In this document: positions 34,779 to 45,800 of the stretch, one piece after another
Layout: every line of letters starts with the position of its first letter
How positions within the stretch are numbered: the first letter of the stretch is position 1
Assembly: GCA_023957335.1 (NCBI GenBank)
Contig: JAMLHC010000001.1
Location: forward strand, 392,017 to 456,016
Source: Bacteroidota bacterium
Lineage (GTDB): Bacteria > Bacteroidota > Bacteroidia > NS11-12g > UBA955
DNA: 64,000 bases
Direction: 5' to 3'
The notes under the pieces: model-generated
What the model was told of the DNA's origin: nothing
The model's input: the letters and a program-made list of their open reading frames with translations, nothing else
Database searches by the model: none
Program-made: the position numbers and the translations under genes

Positions 34779-36568
34779 AGTTTATGAGTAAGAAAAGAAC
34801 AAATAAATTGAAGGGTTTTGTTGATTTATCAGTTGTTATTGCCTTTGTAGTAATCGCCAATCTGCTTTCCACACAATACTACACAAAATTTGACCTGACC
34901 AAAGAAAAACGCTATACCTTAAGTGAGACTTCGCGCAATCTTGCCAAGAGTGTAAATGATTACATCTATATCAAGGTATATCTGAATGGAGAGCTAAGTT
35001 CCAAGTTTAAACAGCTTAAAAACGCTACTTTGGACATGCTGTCCAACTTTCGTGAAGCCTCCGGCAATCAAATTGAGTATGAATTTGTTGACCCTTTTGC
35101 CGGCAAAGACAATAAAGAGAAACAGCAATTACTGCAAGATTTCGAACAAAAAGGACTTCCTCCTTATGATGATGTAGAAGATGAAGAAATAGAATCTCAA
35201 AAACGCAATTTAATTATTCCGGGAGCAGAGGTTTTTTATGGTACAGGGAAAAGTTTTGTAATAAACTTGCTCAAAACAGAATTAGGTCAAGCCAATGAAG
35301 AGAACATCAATCAATCTATTGAAAACCTTGAATATGAAATTGCCCATGCCATTCGAAAATGCAAAGCAGACCAGAGCAAACGCATAGGTTTTCTGACAGG
35401 GCACGGAGAATTGAACGAATTGCAGTTATATGACCTCAAAAAAGAGCTTGGGAGCTTCTATCGTCTTGACAATCTGAATATTGATTTGCGCGATTCTGCC
35501 GCAATCGCTCTCTATGCAGACAAATTTACCAATAATGATGAAGAAAATGCCAAAATTATCCTAAGTGGTTTACAAAGCCGTATCAATCAATACAGCGCAG
35601 TTGTAATCGCCAAACCTCGTACAGATTTGACACGTGAAGAATCTTTTTTGATAGACCAATATATGATGCAAGGCGGCAAAACCCTTTGGTTTATTGATGC
35701 GCTTCAGGCAGAAATGGACTCTTTGAGCAACACAGGCAGGATGGTTTCAGTGGATTATCCTTTGGAAAATCTCCGCGAGCTGCTTTTTCATTATGGAGTG
35801 AGGGTAAATGTAGATTTATTGCAAGATTTTCGCTGTAATGACATAGCGCTCAGAGACCCATACTCTGCCAACAGTTATCGCAATTTCCCATGGGTTTACT
35901 TCCCGGTTTTTACAGCGCACCCTACTCTATCCAAACATCCCATTAACCGCAATATAGAAGGGGTATGGTCGCGCTTTGGAGGCACTCTCAAAATATTAAG
36001 TAAGGAAGGAGTTAAGTCCACCCCTTTATTGATAAGTTCTGAAAGAAGCAAGATTTCCAATGCCCCCGCTTTGGTTGAGTTTAGTATTATTGACAAAATT
36101 CGCTCTAATGACAAGAACTTCATATCAACTTTTAATGCAGGTCCTCAAGTTGCGGGCGTGCTACTTGAGGGCACGTTCAAATCCGCTTTTGCACGCAGAA
36201 ATGTGCGCTCTGATTTACCTTTCAAAGAGAGTGGCAAAGGAAGCATTATTGTGATTGCAGATGGAGACATTGCCCGAAACCATGTCAGCAGTCAGGGCGG
36301 GTATTTAGAACTTGGCAAAGACCATATTACGGGTAGATTTTTCGGAAATAAAAAATTCCTGCTTAATTGCTTTGACTACTTGTTAGACGACTCTGGTTTG
36401 ATTGAAATTCGTTCCAAAGAAATCATACTGCGTCTTTTGGACAAAGAAAAAGTAAAAGAACAACGCACTTATTGGCAGTTTTTCAACTTGGGTTTACCTG
36501 TTATCTTGATGATACTATTCGGACTGATTAATGCTTTTGTGAGAAAGAGAAAATACGCAAGTAGATAG
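34772..36568 (+). CDS. gldG: Gliding motility ABC transporter auxiliary component GldG
   Basis: A 598-residue protein with one N-terminal helix (about 17-33), a large periplasmic part of the ABC-type uncharacterised transport (Gldg/ABC_transp_aux) family, and a C-terminal helix (about 572-590). Typical segments are FDLTKEKRYTLSETSRNLAK and FLTGHGELNE. The internal GGKTLWFIDAL belongs to the same domain. It works with GldA and GldF. It ends the cluster; the next gene is 65 bases downstream and unrelated. Confidence 0.92.
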   Translation: MVEFMSKKRTNKLKGFVDLSVVIAFVVIANLLSTQYYTKFDLTKEKRYTLSETSRNLAKSVNDYIYIKVYLNGELSSKFKQLKNATLDMLSNFREASGNQIEYEFVDPFAGKDNKEKQQLLQDFEQKGLPPYDDVEDEEIESQKRNLIIPGAEVFYGTGKSFVINLLKTELGQANEENINQSIENLEYEIAHAIRKCKADQSKRIGFLTGHGELNELQLYDLKKELGSFYRLDNLNIDLRDSAAIALYADKFTNNDEENAKIILSGLQSRINQYSAVVIAKPRTDLTREESFLIDQYMMQGGKTLWFIDALQAEMDSLSNTGRMVSVDYPLENLRELLFHYGVRVNVDLLQDFRCNDIALRDPYSANSYRNFPWVYFPVFTAHPTLSKHPINRNIEGVWSRFGGTLKILSKEGVKSTPLLISSERSKISNAPALVEFSIIDKIRSNDKNFISTFNAGPQVAGVLLEGTFKSAFARRNVRSDLPFKESGKGSIIVIADGDIARNHVSSQGGYLELGKDHITGRFFGNKKFLLNCFDYLLDDSGLIEIRSKEIILRLLDKEKVKEQRTYWQFFNLGLPVILMILFGLINAFVRKRKYASR

Positions 36569-36633
36569 TTGACAAGCTATATTTGTTTCAGCTCTAAACT
36601 AACAAATTTTAAGAAATAAAACACCCACTCACT

Positions 36634-37173
36634 ATGCAAACCCAAACAGAGATTCTCAAAACACTCAAAGAAAGGTTTAATAAAAATATGTCCCGACATA
36701 CCGGCATGGACTGGTCAGCGATATCAAAAAAATTGGAAGCTAACCCCGAAAAATTAATGGTTTTGAACCGGATGGAACTGTCAGGAGGCGAACCCGATGT
36801 GGTTAGCTATGACGTAAAAAAAGACGAATACACCTTTATAGACTGTTCGCAAGAAAGTCCAATTGGGCGCAGAAGCCTATGTTATGACCGAGCAGCATTA
36901 GACTCAAGAAAAGCCAATAAACCAATCAATAGTGCATTTGACTTGGCAACTGAAATAGGAGTAACCATGCTGACAGAAGAACAGTACAAACACTTCCATA
37001 AGATTGTGCAATTTGATAACAAGACTTCCAGTTGGGTTCTCACCCCGGATGATATCAGAAAATTAGGAGGTGCTATATTTTGCGATTACCGTTTTGGCAG
37101 AGTTTTCACCTATCATAATGGAGCTGAATCATACTATGCCGCGAGAGGCTTTAGAGGTTTGCTATTAGTTTGA
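36634..37173 (+). CDS. DUF4256 protein
   Basis: A 179-residue cytoplasmic protein matching the DUF4256 family across its length: RFNKNMSRHTGMDW (about 14-27), MELSGGEPDVV, FIDCSQESPIGRRSLCYDR (about 68-86), and the closing YYAARGFRGLLLV. The family is widespread and uncharacterised; no catalytic residues have been established. It is located between gldG and xseA with gaps on both sides and probably has its own transcript. Confidence 0.85.
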   Translation: MQTQTEILKTLKERFNKNMSRHTGMDWSAISKKLEANPEKLMVLNRMELSGGEPDVVSYDVKKDEYTFIDCSQESPIGRRSLCYDRAALDSRKANKPINSAFDLATEIGVTMLTEEQYKHFHKIVQFDNKTSSWVLTPDDIRKLGGAIFCDYRFGRVFTYHNGAESYYAARGFRGLLLV

Positions 37174-37267
37174 TTTATATATCACAAGCAAAATAACTTC
37201 ATCCCTATTATAGCCCACCCTTGTGAAACGGCAAAGAAGAATACCCGTTTTCATTCAATTAAAGAGA

Positions 37268-37275
37268 TATATTTG
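37268..37275 (+). promoter_or_regulatory. -7 element of the xseAB operon
   Basis: TATATTTG is an exact TAnnTTTG match 23 bases before the xseA ATG. A GTTTTC at 37247-37252 with 17-base spacing may serve as the -33 element. Confidence 0.5.
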
Positions 37276-37298
37276 CTTCCGTCAATCCATCTTTCACC

Positions 37299-38708
37299 AT
37301 GTCCGAAACCATAAACGGCAGACAGATTTTCACCCTTTTTGAAGTTACAAAAAGTATTCAAAAAACTATTTCAGAACGATATGGAAATTCTTATTGGATA
37401 AAAGCCGAAATAATCAAACTCAATTTTTATAAACACAGCGGACACTGCTACCCGGATTTGGTGGACAAACAGGACGGAAAGGTTGTTGCACAAATGCGCT
37501 CCACAATGTGGAGACACGATTTTTTACGCATTAACAATGAGTTTGAGAGGATATTAAAAGAACCACTCAAAGAAGGTATCAAAGTGCTTATTCTGGCACG
37601 TATTTCTTTTTCAAGTGAACATGGAATTTCGCTTAACATTCAGGATATAGATGCGAGTTTCACGCTCGGTGATTTAGAAAAGGAAAAACAAGAGACTATC
37701 AATAAACTCAAAGCAGAAGGCATTTTCAATCAAAACAAGTCTTTGAAGATACCTTTGCTCCCCCAAAGAATTGCAGTCATTTCGGTTGAAACGAGTAAGG
37801 GATATGCAGATTTTGTGAGAGTTTTGGAAGAAGCCAAGCACACTTGGGGATACCACTTTTTCCGAATGCTCTTCCCTTCGTTACTGCAAGGAGATGGAGC
37901 GGTTCGCACAATCATCGAACAACTGTCACTCATTCGCAAAGTAATTCATCACTTTGACGTGGTGGTCATTGTGCGCGGTGGTGGCGGGGATGTTGGATTA
38001 TCTTGTTACAACCATTACGAACTTGCCCAAGCCATAGCCACTTTCCCTCTTCCGGTTATTACAGGAATCGGTCATTCCACCAACGAAACTGTTGCAGAAA
38101 TGGTTGCATTAAGGGATGCAATTACTCCTACTAAACTTGCTGAAATGTTGATTCAACAGTTTCATAATTTTTCTGACCCTGTGCAAGAAGCAGAAAAAAC
38201 AATCGTGCAAAAGTCAAGATTGTTGTTAGATACAAACAAATTAGAGCTATTCAATACAGGCAAGCTATTCAGGTCTGTTACGCAAGGCTCCTTATTGCGT
38301 GGCAAAGGCATATTATCAAATATGAGCCGGAGCATAACACAAAAAGCAGCAGGATTATTGAATACTGAGAAACAATTTCTTGCTCAAACATCTTTCGGCA
38401 TTCAAAAAGATATTGTTTTTAAGTTGGGGAGCAGCAACAACACCCTTGCACAACTCGCCCAAAGAATCAAGTTGGAAAGCATATCCATGATAAATAACCA
38501 ACAAACGGAAATTAGAAATATTACTAAAAACATTGAAAACATGAGTCCTGTCAATGTTCTCAAACGTGGTTACAGCATTGCACTCCATAATGGCAAACCT
38601 ATTCAAACGTACAAACAAGTCAATGTTGGAGATTCGGTTGATATTGTTTTGTACGAGGGTACTGCTACAAGTATTATTCAATCTACATCAAAAAAATCAA
38701 AATTATGA
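37299..38708 (+). CDS. xseA: Exodeoxyribonuclease VII large subunit
   Basis: A 469-residue nuclease subunit that degrades single-stranded DNA in both directions together with XseB. An N-terminal OB-fold domain (about 7-105, with YWIKAEI and a G-H-C-Y-P-D-L block) is followed by the catalytic domain: LPQRIAVISVETSKGYADF, VIVRGGGGDVGLSCYNHYEL and PVITGIGHSTNETVAEMVA. The usual RGGGSxEDLW block reads RGGGGDVGLSCY, a variant found in this phylum. Its last codons overlap the xseB start by four bases (ATGA). Confidence 0.92.
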   Translation: MSETINGRQIFTLFEVTKSIQKTISERYGNSYWIKAEIIKLNFYKHSGHCYPDLVDKQDGKVVAQMRSTMWRHDFLRINNEFERILKEPLKEGIKVLILARISFSSEHGISLNIQDIDASFTLGDLEKEKQETINKLKAEGIFNQNKSLKIPLLPQRIAVISVETSKGYADFVRVLEEAKHTWGYHFFRMLFPSLLQGDGAVRTIIEQLSLIRKVIHHFDVVVIVRGGGGDVGLSCYNHYELAQAIATFPLPVITGIGHSTNETVAEMVALRDAITPTKLAEMLIQQFHNFSDPVQEAEKTIVQKSRLLLDTNKLELFNTGKLFRSVTQGSLLRGKGILSNMSRSITQKAAGLLNTEKQFLAQTSFGIQKDIVFKLGSSNNTLAQLAQRIKLESISMINNQQTEIRNITKNIENMSPVNVLKRGYSIALHNGKPIQTYKQVNVGDSVDIVLYEGTATSIIQSTSKKSKL

Positions 38709-38902
38709 GCACAGAAATAACCTATACAAAAGCATTTGAAGAACTTCAAAATATCGTAACAGAGATTGAACGAGGCGAAATTTCAGTAGATGAACTTTCG
38801 ACAAAAGTAAAAAGAGCTTCGCAACTCATCAAAATCTGCAAAACCAAACTGACAACAACAGAGGAAGATGTCAACAAAATCCTCAAAGAGCTTGAAGATT
38901 AA
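38705..38902 (+). CDS. xseB: Exodeoxyribonuclease VII small subunit
   Basis: A 65-residue helical protein, the small subunit of exonuclease VII. The motif YTKAFEELQNIVTEIERGEI followed by SVDELSTKVKRA is the standard XseB pattern, and the length is usual. It overlaps xseA by four bases and ends 21 bases before a convergent gene. Confidence 0.93.
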   Translation: MSTEITYTKAFEELQNIVTEIERGEISVDELSTKVKRASQLIKICKTKLTTTEEDVNKILKELED

Positions 38903-38923
38903 TCAGTTCCAAAGCAACAATTT

Positions 38924-41900
38924 TTACCAATAGTAAGAAAAACTGTTATCGTCTGTTGCCGAAGCCCGCTGCCTATCTTTAACCTGAAATTCTTCGCTTA
39001 GTTCTTCAAGATACTTAGCACGTCTTTCAGGGTTATCAATAACTACACTCGTATTAAATGTGCTGCCTGTCGGACATATCTTCCCATTCTTGAGTTCAAC
39101 TGCTACCAAAGCCAGATTCTTGAAATCTTTGGGGTCAAAATTGCGAGATTCTGTTTGCTTAGCACTGATATAACGGTTAATTTCATAATAGAAAATTCGG
39201 TATTGTTTCCCTCTGATTGTTGCATTTTCAGAAGACAATAATTTAAAAGTATCTTTCTCCAAATCAAACTTAGATATTACATAAGACGACCCACCTAATG
39301 TTATTCTTGCCAATAATTCCTCATCCATATATTTTGCGGGAATTAAATCCAGTCTATTTATATCCTCCAAATTCGTATATAATCTCAATAAAAATGTAGG
39401 CTTAGCAGCTATTTTATCAATCAACCCCTGATTCACTTCCAACTTATTAGCTAATCTGTAACGAATCATCATGATTTGATTCACTTCTGATGTAATACTG
39501 GTATCATAACTTTTTAATAATTCCGCGACTTCTTTATGTTGTATTTGTGGAAGCAGTAATTTATATTTTTGAATCAGGCTAAAATTATAAGAAGTTGTAG
39601 AAGTATTGTTTGTACTCTCATCCATTGCTTCATTTTTAGCTTTAGCTATGTTGTTCTTCTGCTCTGCAGCCAGATATTTTTTTAATACAAATTCAGATTC
39701 AGCAATAAGTTTGGGTAAAAATGATTGATAAAATTTGCCATCCACTATTCCGCTATCGAGCATATTGGAAAGATCACCAAAAATCATAGTCTTATACTCT
39801 TGAATATGCTCATAGTCAAACAATAATGGATACAAATGGCTCCACAAGCTCATGCTGTCAATGCGAAGAGGCGCGAGAACCACCCTGTCAGCATCCATCA
39901 CATAAGGCAGGTCTTCTTTCATAATTTCTTTGAGTGCCTCAATAGTTTTCATTGATTTTTGGGCACACAACACTTGTAGCGCACTGATTTGAATAGGATA
40001 ATTATTTGGATGTTCTAAATAGAGCTTTTTTGCAAAATCTATCAGCTTATCATCTTCGAGTTCAGAGAGTTTGTTCAACAAGATTTGTTGAACAAACTCC
40101 TGCTCCTTAGCTTTAAATGGATAAGTATTAACAACCTCAATCACTCTGTCAATATTACTTTTGCTCAGTGTAACATAGTCCAAAGATGAAATGGCTTTTT
40201 TGAATCGTGTACTGTCTGTGGAAAGTAAGTCATCCAAAAATAAGTTACCTTTTTCCTCAAAGACCGAGAAACCAAAAGAAGAATCAATGGGTGTAAAATT
40301 GTCATAAAATGCATTGATAAAGGGTGAGCCTTGGTTTACAGAATCCACCAATGTGCGTAGTATATAGATAGCGTCTCCGCCTTTTTTTATAATAGCTCTC
40401 ATTTTAATAAGCCTGCAACTTCCCGTGTCGGACAAATACAAGTCCATGATATGTTGCCCGTCTTTTTCATAGCGTTTTTGCGAAAAGACAGTAAAAGCAT
40501 CTTCAGAGTTTATGTTTCTAACAGTTTCATTGAATAAAGAGTCTGCATCAGGATAAAAGGTGTATTCGTGAAATTTCTCAAAAAACACGCGCACCCTCTC
40601 CCCTGCTTCAGATAGATAAATATTAACATTGGAATATTCTTCATAATCCTTTCTGTAATCATAATAACCGAGATTTCGTTTACTGCTTTCGTTGATGTCT
40701 TTGGAAGTTAGGGTAGAAAAATATAACAAAGTATCCGTAAACTTTTCAAATGGTTTGAGGTTGGAAAGTGGTTCGATTGTAAAAGAGTCAAAAAATCTTT
40801 TTGCTAACTTTTTGTTTTTATGTGTCTTAGCCGCAAGCAGATAATAATAACCTCCGGAAATAACCATTCTAAAATAAGTTGTTTCGCCTTTTTCTCCTTT
40901 TTTAGGTATAAGCGCAAAATCAAGACAAGGCAAGCCTTGCCAACGGCTTAAAGATTTTTCACCCAGTTCTTTTTCATGCTTCTTGGCTAATTTTTGAGCA
41001 GTTCGTTCTAACTCAAATTGATCTTCTTCAATATAGTTAAAGTCCATCAACGAGTTACGTGTCAAGAAAAACAGGCTTTTTGTCTTGCTATCATAACCTT
41101 GAAATACAGGATTAGTATAAACAGCTGAAATGGGCAAATCCGAATCCAAAACATGCATTGCTGGCATTTCTACCGAAAAACCGCCATATATAAACTTGAT
41201 TCGCCCCCATTTGGCTTTCCTGTTATCCTCAACAAACTTCAAACTCGCAAAAACCGAATCTGACCATTGAGAAATAAAATCACCGTTTCCACCCATTTTG
41301 AAGATAATAATTTCAAAAGGGGTTACATAAATTTGATAATGTTGCAAATTACCGGTCTTGGTTCTATTTTTTACTTCTATCCCTGTGTAGTCCCCATTCT
41401 TAATCCTTCGTTTAGATAATATTTTACCCGGTATATTTTCAAACAGCAGACTGTCAATTTTGTCCAAGTAATTATCTGCAGAAATTTCGGAAACTATCCC
41501 AAACGTAGCAATTTTATTGACGGAAAAGAATGAACCATTGGTCATCTCAGAACAAAGAAAATTAGTTCCACTATAAGGTAGCTCATACAATTTTGCAGGG
41601 AGATTAATAGTAAATTGCTTGTCGGGGGAAACCTGCGGAGTCAAAATCAAATCGGTTTTCAGAGAGTCATAGTATTTCTTTGTATCAGTCGCAAAATCCG
41701 TTTTGATAAATGAAACCGGTCTTACAACACATCCTTTTTTTCGTAAATATTCAATTACGCCATAATCTCCGCCCAAATGTGCAGCTCCCACGCCAGTAAA
41801 AACAGAATGATTTTTCATTAACACAAACATGCTGTCTGCCATCAATCGGTTGCGTTCGTTCAAAAACCATTGAATATAATGTGGAGTAGAAAATAAATCT

Positions 41901-42610
41901 TGCAGTTCCAGCACCAAATCCAAGTCTTGTTGACGATAAGCATCTTCAAAAATTTCGCTTATATCCTGCGTTTTCATCCGTTCTTCAAGCCAAAGCGGAA
42001 TAGGCTTCTCGTCTTTTCTGTTTTTTCTTTCGGTTTGGGCAATTCTAAGCAAGTCATTGGTATGTTTAATGTTTTCAAGTCCTACTACCTTTCTTCCGGT
42101 TTTGGCACCTGCCATATAAATAAACATATCCAAATAAGTATCTTCCTCAAAATCCGACATATAAGGATCGCTCCTGAATTGCAAAGAATTCAGCATCATA
42201 TCCCTACTGGCGATATTAGAACCTATGAAGCTATTGGTAGGTGGGTCAATCGGGAAAATTCTTTGATAAAAACCTTTGTCAGTATATGTGTTGGCGGGAT
42301 AACTCCCAAAGTATTCAGGTGCATATTTCAAATTCAGAATTTCATCTAACCAATCTGTAGGGTTGGATTCCAATGCTATGATATCAGCGTTTTTAAGTCC
42401 AAGAAAAAAAGTATCACTGAGATTGAAGGCAAGTTTGCTACTCACATGCATAGTGCCATACAAATAGGACTTCTTGTCCGGATTTTGAGGAGAAGTTACT
42501 TCCCACAACAAAGACTGATATTTTTTTGTGGGTGTTTGAGCAACAAGAATGTTTTCACTAAAACTTAAACAGAGTACTGTTACAGAGAACAGAACAAGTA
42601 TTTTTTTCAT
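38924..42610 (-). CDS. Very large exported TraB/GumN family protein
   Basis: A 1228-residue exported protein with a signal peptide (1-24, ILVA-Q). Residues about 35-305 form a TraB/GumN domain: the first motif YLYGTMHVS (about 49-57), ALESNP, and a second motif GVGAAHLGG (about 275-283) with a following VIEYLRKKG. Related domains in TIKI proteases use these Gly-x-x-His motifs for metal-dependent cleavage. Usual GumN proteins are near 300 residues. The remaining 900 residues are unlike any domain I know; they contain repeated beta segments around FTINLPAKLYELPYSG and SVEMPAMHVLD, and a helical C-terminal third that looks like helical repeats. It converges on xseB. Confidence 0.82.
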   Translation of the reverse strand: MKKILVLFSVTVLCLSFSENILVAQTPTKKYQSLLWEVTSPQNPDKKSYLYGTMHVSSKLAFNLSDTFFLGLKNADIIALESNPTDWLDEILNLKYAPEYFGSYPANTYTDKGFYQRIFPIDPPTNSFIGSNIASRDMMLNSLQFRSDPYMSDFEEDTYLDMFIYMAGAKTGRKVVGLENIKHTNDLLRIAQTERKNRKDEKPIPLWLEERMKTQDISEIFEDAYRQQDLDLVLELQDLFSTPHYIQWFLNERNRLMADSMFVLMKNHSVFTGVGAAHLGGDYGVIEYLRKKGCVVRPVSFIKTDFATDTKKYYDSLKTDLILTPQVSPDKQFTINLPAKLYELPYSGTNFLCSEMTNGSFFSVNKIATFGIVSEISADNYLDKIDSLLFENIPGKILSKRRIKNGDYTGIEVKNRTKTGNLQHYQIYVTPFEIIIFKMGGNGDFISQWSDSVFASLKFVEDNRKAKWGRIKFIYGGFSVEMPAMHVLDSDLPISAVYTNPVFQGYDSKTKSLFFLTRNSLMDFNYIEEDQFELERTAQKLAKKHEKELGEKSLSRWQGLPCLDFALIPKKGEKGETTYFRMVISGGYYYLLAAKTHKNKKLAKRFFDSFTIEPLSNLKPFEKFTDTLLYFSTLTSKDINESSKRNLGYYDYRKDYEEYSNVNIYLSEAGERVRVFFEKFHEYTFYPDADSLFNETVRNINSEDAFTVFSQKRYEKDGQHIMDLYLSDTGSCRLIKMRAIIKKGGDAIYILRTLVDSVNQGSPFINAFYDNFTPIDSSFGFSVFEEKGNLFLDDLLSTDSTRFKKAISSLDYVTLSKSNIDRVIEVVNTYPFKAKEQEFVQQILLNKLSELEDDKLIDFAKKLYLEHPNNYPIQISALQVLCAQKSMKTIEALKEIMKEDLPYVMDADRVVLAPLRIDSMSLWSHLYPLLFDYEHIQEYKTMIFGDLSNMLDSGIVDGKFYQSFLPKLIAESEFVLKKYLAAEQKNNIAKAKNEAMDESTNNTSTTSYNFSLIQKYKLLLPQIQHKEVAELLKSYDTSITSEVNQIMMIRYRLANKLEVNQGLIDKIAAKPTFLLRLYTNLEDINRLDLIPAKYMDEELLARITLGGSSYVISKFDLEKDTFKLLSSENATIRGKQYRIFYYEINRYISAKQTESRNFDPKDFKNLALVAVELKNGKICPTGSTFNTSVVIDNPERRAKYLEELSEEFQVKDRQRASATDDNSFSYYW

Positions 42611-42839
42611 TTATAACAATTTAACGTGGCGAAATTAATGTAAAGGCAATAAGAAAGGATGAATTTACAATAATGATTGGTGTACAATAAATACAGGTTG
42701 GTAAAAAATAACATCCTTAATTTACAACGTAATATCTGCCAAATTGTTTTTCTAAAACAGCAGTTGCATCAAGTTGTACACCCATCTAATTGTGCATGAA
42801 ATATTAACAATTTTCACTATTCACAACCCCAATTTGGCT

Positions 42840-42847
42840 TAATTTTG
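42840..42847 (+). promoter_or_regulatory. -7 element of the PKD adhesin gene
   Basis: TAATTTTG is an exact TAnnTTTG match that ends 13 bases before the ATG at 42861. The mRNA leader would be only about ten bases. The -33 position has TTTTC rather than TTTG. Confidence 0.45.
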
Positions 42848-42860
42848 CAATCCTTTATAA

Positions 42861-45800
42861 ATGCGCCCTACCAAATCCATACTTTCTCTTTGTGTATCAA
42901 CAATCTTGATGATGTTTGCGCAAAGTTCTTTTGGGCAATGTATAGCGGCTTTTAGTGTAACTCCCAAAGTATGCGACAAAGACACCGTAAGTTTTGGTTT
43001 TACAGGTAGTGGCAAGCATTTCGATTGGGATTTTGACAACCCCGCTTCAGGTATTAGGAACACCGACACGCTAAAAAACCCTAAACATCTATTTACAAGC
43101 TTCGGAGTATATAATGTGAGGTTAATCGTGTCCGACTCTGCGTGTTCTGACACTCTTATCAAGCAGGTTAGAGTATTAGAAAAACCGATGGTTTCATTTT
43201 CATTTCTCAATAATTGCAAAAACCTCATCACCGACTTCAATGCTTATACGTCTATAGACACAGCAGATTCCGCCAAACAAATCTATTGGTTTGCCAATAA
43301 CTCTTTAATGGATTCGGGCGCTTTTATTTCTCATTCATTTACAGACACGGGTCAAGTCAAGATAAGCGCTCACATTGTTACAGTTGAGGGATGTTCGGAT
43401 AGTTTTGAAAAAACAATTACTGTTTATCCTACTCCCGAAATACAGTCAGATAAAAGTTCGTCTTGTATAGAACAAGACCTCAATTTCAGTCTCAAAGCAG
43501 GGCTTGTTCCTTCTGTCAAATACAAATGGAATTTTGGGGATGGCTCCATCAGCAGCCAAGCTGCCCCCAAATATCAATACACAAAAGGTGGAATTTATTC
43601 TGTTACACTTTTGATGACATACGCTGATAGTAGCACTTGCTTGACCGGTGGAGACAGTCTGACAATCTCAAACAAACCTAATACTAACTTTAAACTATTG
43701 ACGGATAGTATCCAATGTTTTCAAGGTAATCAGTTCTGTTTTGAGTTTGTGGGCAGAGAAAAAAATTTGAGCTATCGTTCTGTCATTTTTGGTGATGGCA
43801 ATCAAAACAATGTCTTCTCATTGACAGACACAACTCTATGTTACTCATACAACGACACAACCGGAGGAATATATTCCGTAACTTATGAAGCCATAGATTC
43901 AAATGGATGCTCCAACACCACCACCATTGACAGTATGATTGAGTTGCACCCAAAAATACGACTTGGGTTTTACCATAACAACACATTTGGTTGTTTTAGC
44001 ACTGCGGTTTCATTTACTAATACCAGCAACACAACTCCACCGCGTATCACAAAATTCAAATGGGATTTTGGAGATAGTACTTATGATTCAACAGCTTGGT
44101 CTCCCGGGCATACCTATACCGATAATGGCATATTCTCGGTTTCGCTGCAAGTAGAAGACGACAAAGGTTGCCAAGTTTCTACAACCTATAACAACATTAT
44201 CCAAAATGTAAATTACAATGTGGACGCGTATTTGGATAGCGTAGTAAGTTTTTGCAGAAGTGACAACAAACTGTTTTACAAACAAACTCCAATTACAGGT
44301 GGTAGTATCAACTGGTTTTGGACGGATGCCGACACCTCATACACTTGGAGTGTAAGTAAACACTATTACAATCCGGGCACCTATTATCCAAGAGTGCATA
44401 TTTCTGTTTATGGCTGTGTCAAAGACACCGTTTTTGACACGATTACGATTGTCGGTCCCAGAGCATTGGCAAGCAATATTATCAACCGATATCAGTGCCA
44501 AATCAAAGACACCATCTACTTTACTAACTCCAGCTTATATGATTTTAACAAAAGCCGTTCAACATTTTGGGACTTTGGCGATTCTTATGCTCCTGCATGT
44601 ACAAGCAACTTGGCTCAAGGCATCAATGTCGGACTGAATTGTCGATACAGTACAGACAGCGTACTGACAAAACATTTTTATACGCCCGGCAAAGAACAAT
44701 GCTACTATACTAAACTTGTGGTGAGCGATACAGTGTTGGGTTGCGCAGATTCGACCTATATTGCTCTTCCTCTGATGCCACCGAAAGCGGATATTGATCT
44801 GAGTATTTTGCCACCAAGAGCAGGTATGTCACTCAACCATAGTCGCTCATGCTTGAGTGAAGATGACGACAAAATCAATGTATTGGTGTTAAACTTAAAT
44901 CAAACTCAACCCGCTTGTACACGGCAAAGGTGGTGGGTAATGTGGGATTCTCTGGGTGCAAGACAATCCGGAAGTTTTGATTCACATTGGGAGTCTTACG
45001 CAGACTCGCACTACTACACCTTTGCAAACAAACCAGCAGATCCAAATGGATTTGTAACCATTGGTTTAATTATTGAAAACGGGAGAGATTCAAACAATAA
45101 TGTGTGTAGGGATACTGCTTGGTATCATGATTTCTTGCAATTTGAAATGTTCGACCCTGACTTTGATTCCGATTATGACTCAACGGTTCAGTATTGCAAA
45201 GGAACAGAGTTTACTTTTCGACTTAAAGACACCATTCAAAATTCGCTTTCGCAAGTTAGGTGGGATTGGGATGATGGCACTGTGGACTTATTGACTTCGG
45301 GGAACTTGACAGCACCTATTAAGCACAAGTTCAAATCGTCAAAATGGTATAATATCACCGTTACGGTATGGACAGATTCAGGCTGTGTAGCCACACACAC
45401 CAAGCGTATCAAAGTGGGCTATTACACCGATTTCTCTTTGATTGACCCAAACAATGGTGGTGCATTTTGCAAAAACGACCCCATTCAGCTTATACCCGAA
45501 ATCCAATACATCAATGGTTTCAATTACCCGTGGAATGACTCAAGCAGGATAAAATCCGGCAAAGAAAAAATTCGATGGAATATGGGTGATGGACAGGGAT
45601 ATCAGGATTTAGGGTTGCCACCTTTTTCATATTCCTATTCCAAAGGCGGCATCTACAACGTTTCAATTGCTGTAGAAGACAGTGCCGGGTGCTTAGACAC
45701 AATTACAAAGGTTAATGCTGTTACAATCAAACATATTCAAACTAAGATAGAAACCAATTTAGACAGTTTTGTATGTGCTCAAGCCATTCAATTTAATTCT

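Noticed and set aside
42839-43240. Minus-strand 133-codon frame across the start of the adhesin
   Set aside because: It has low-complexity composition, no signal or domain, and lies fully opposite a recognised PKD gene.
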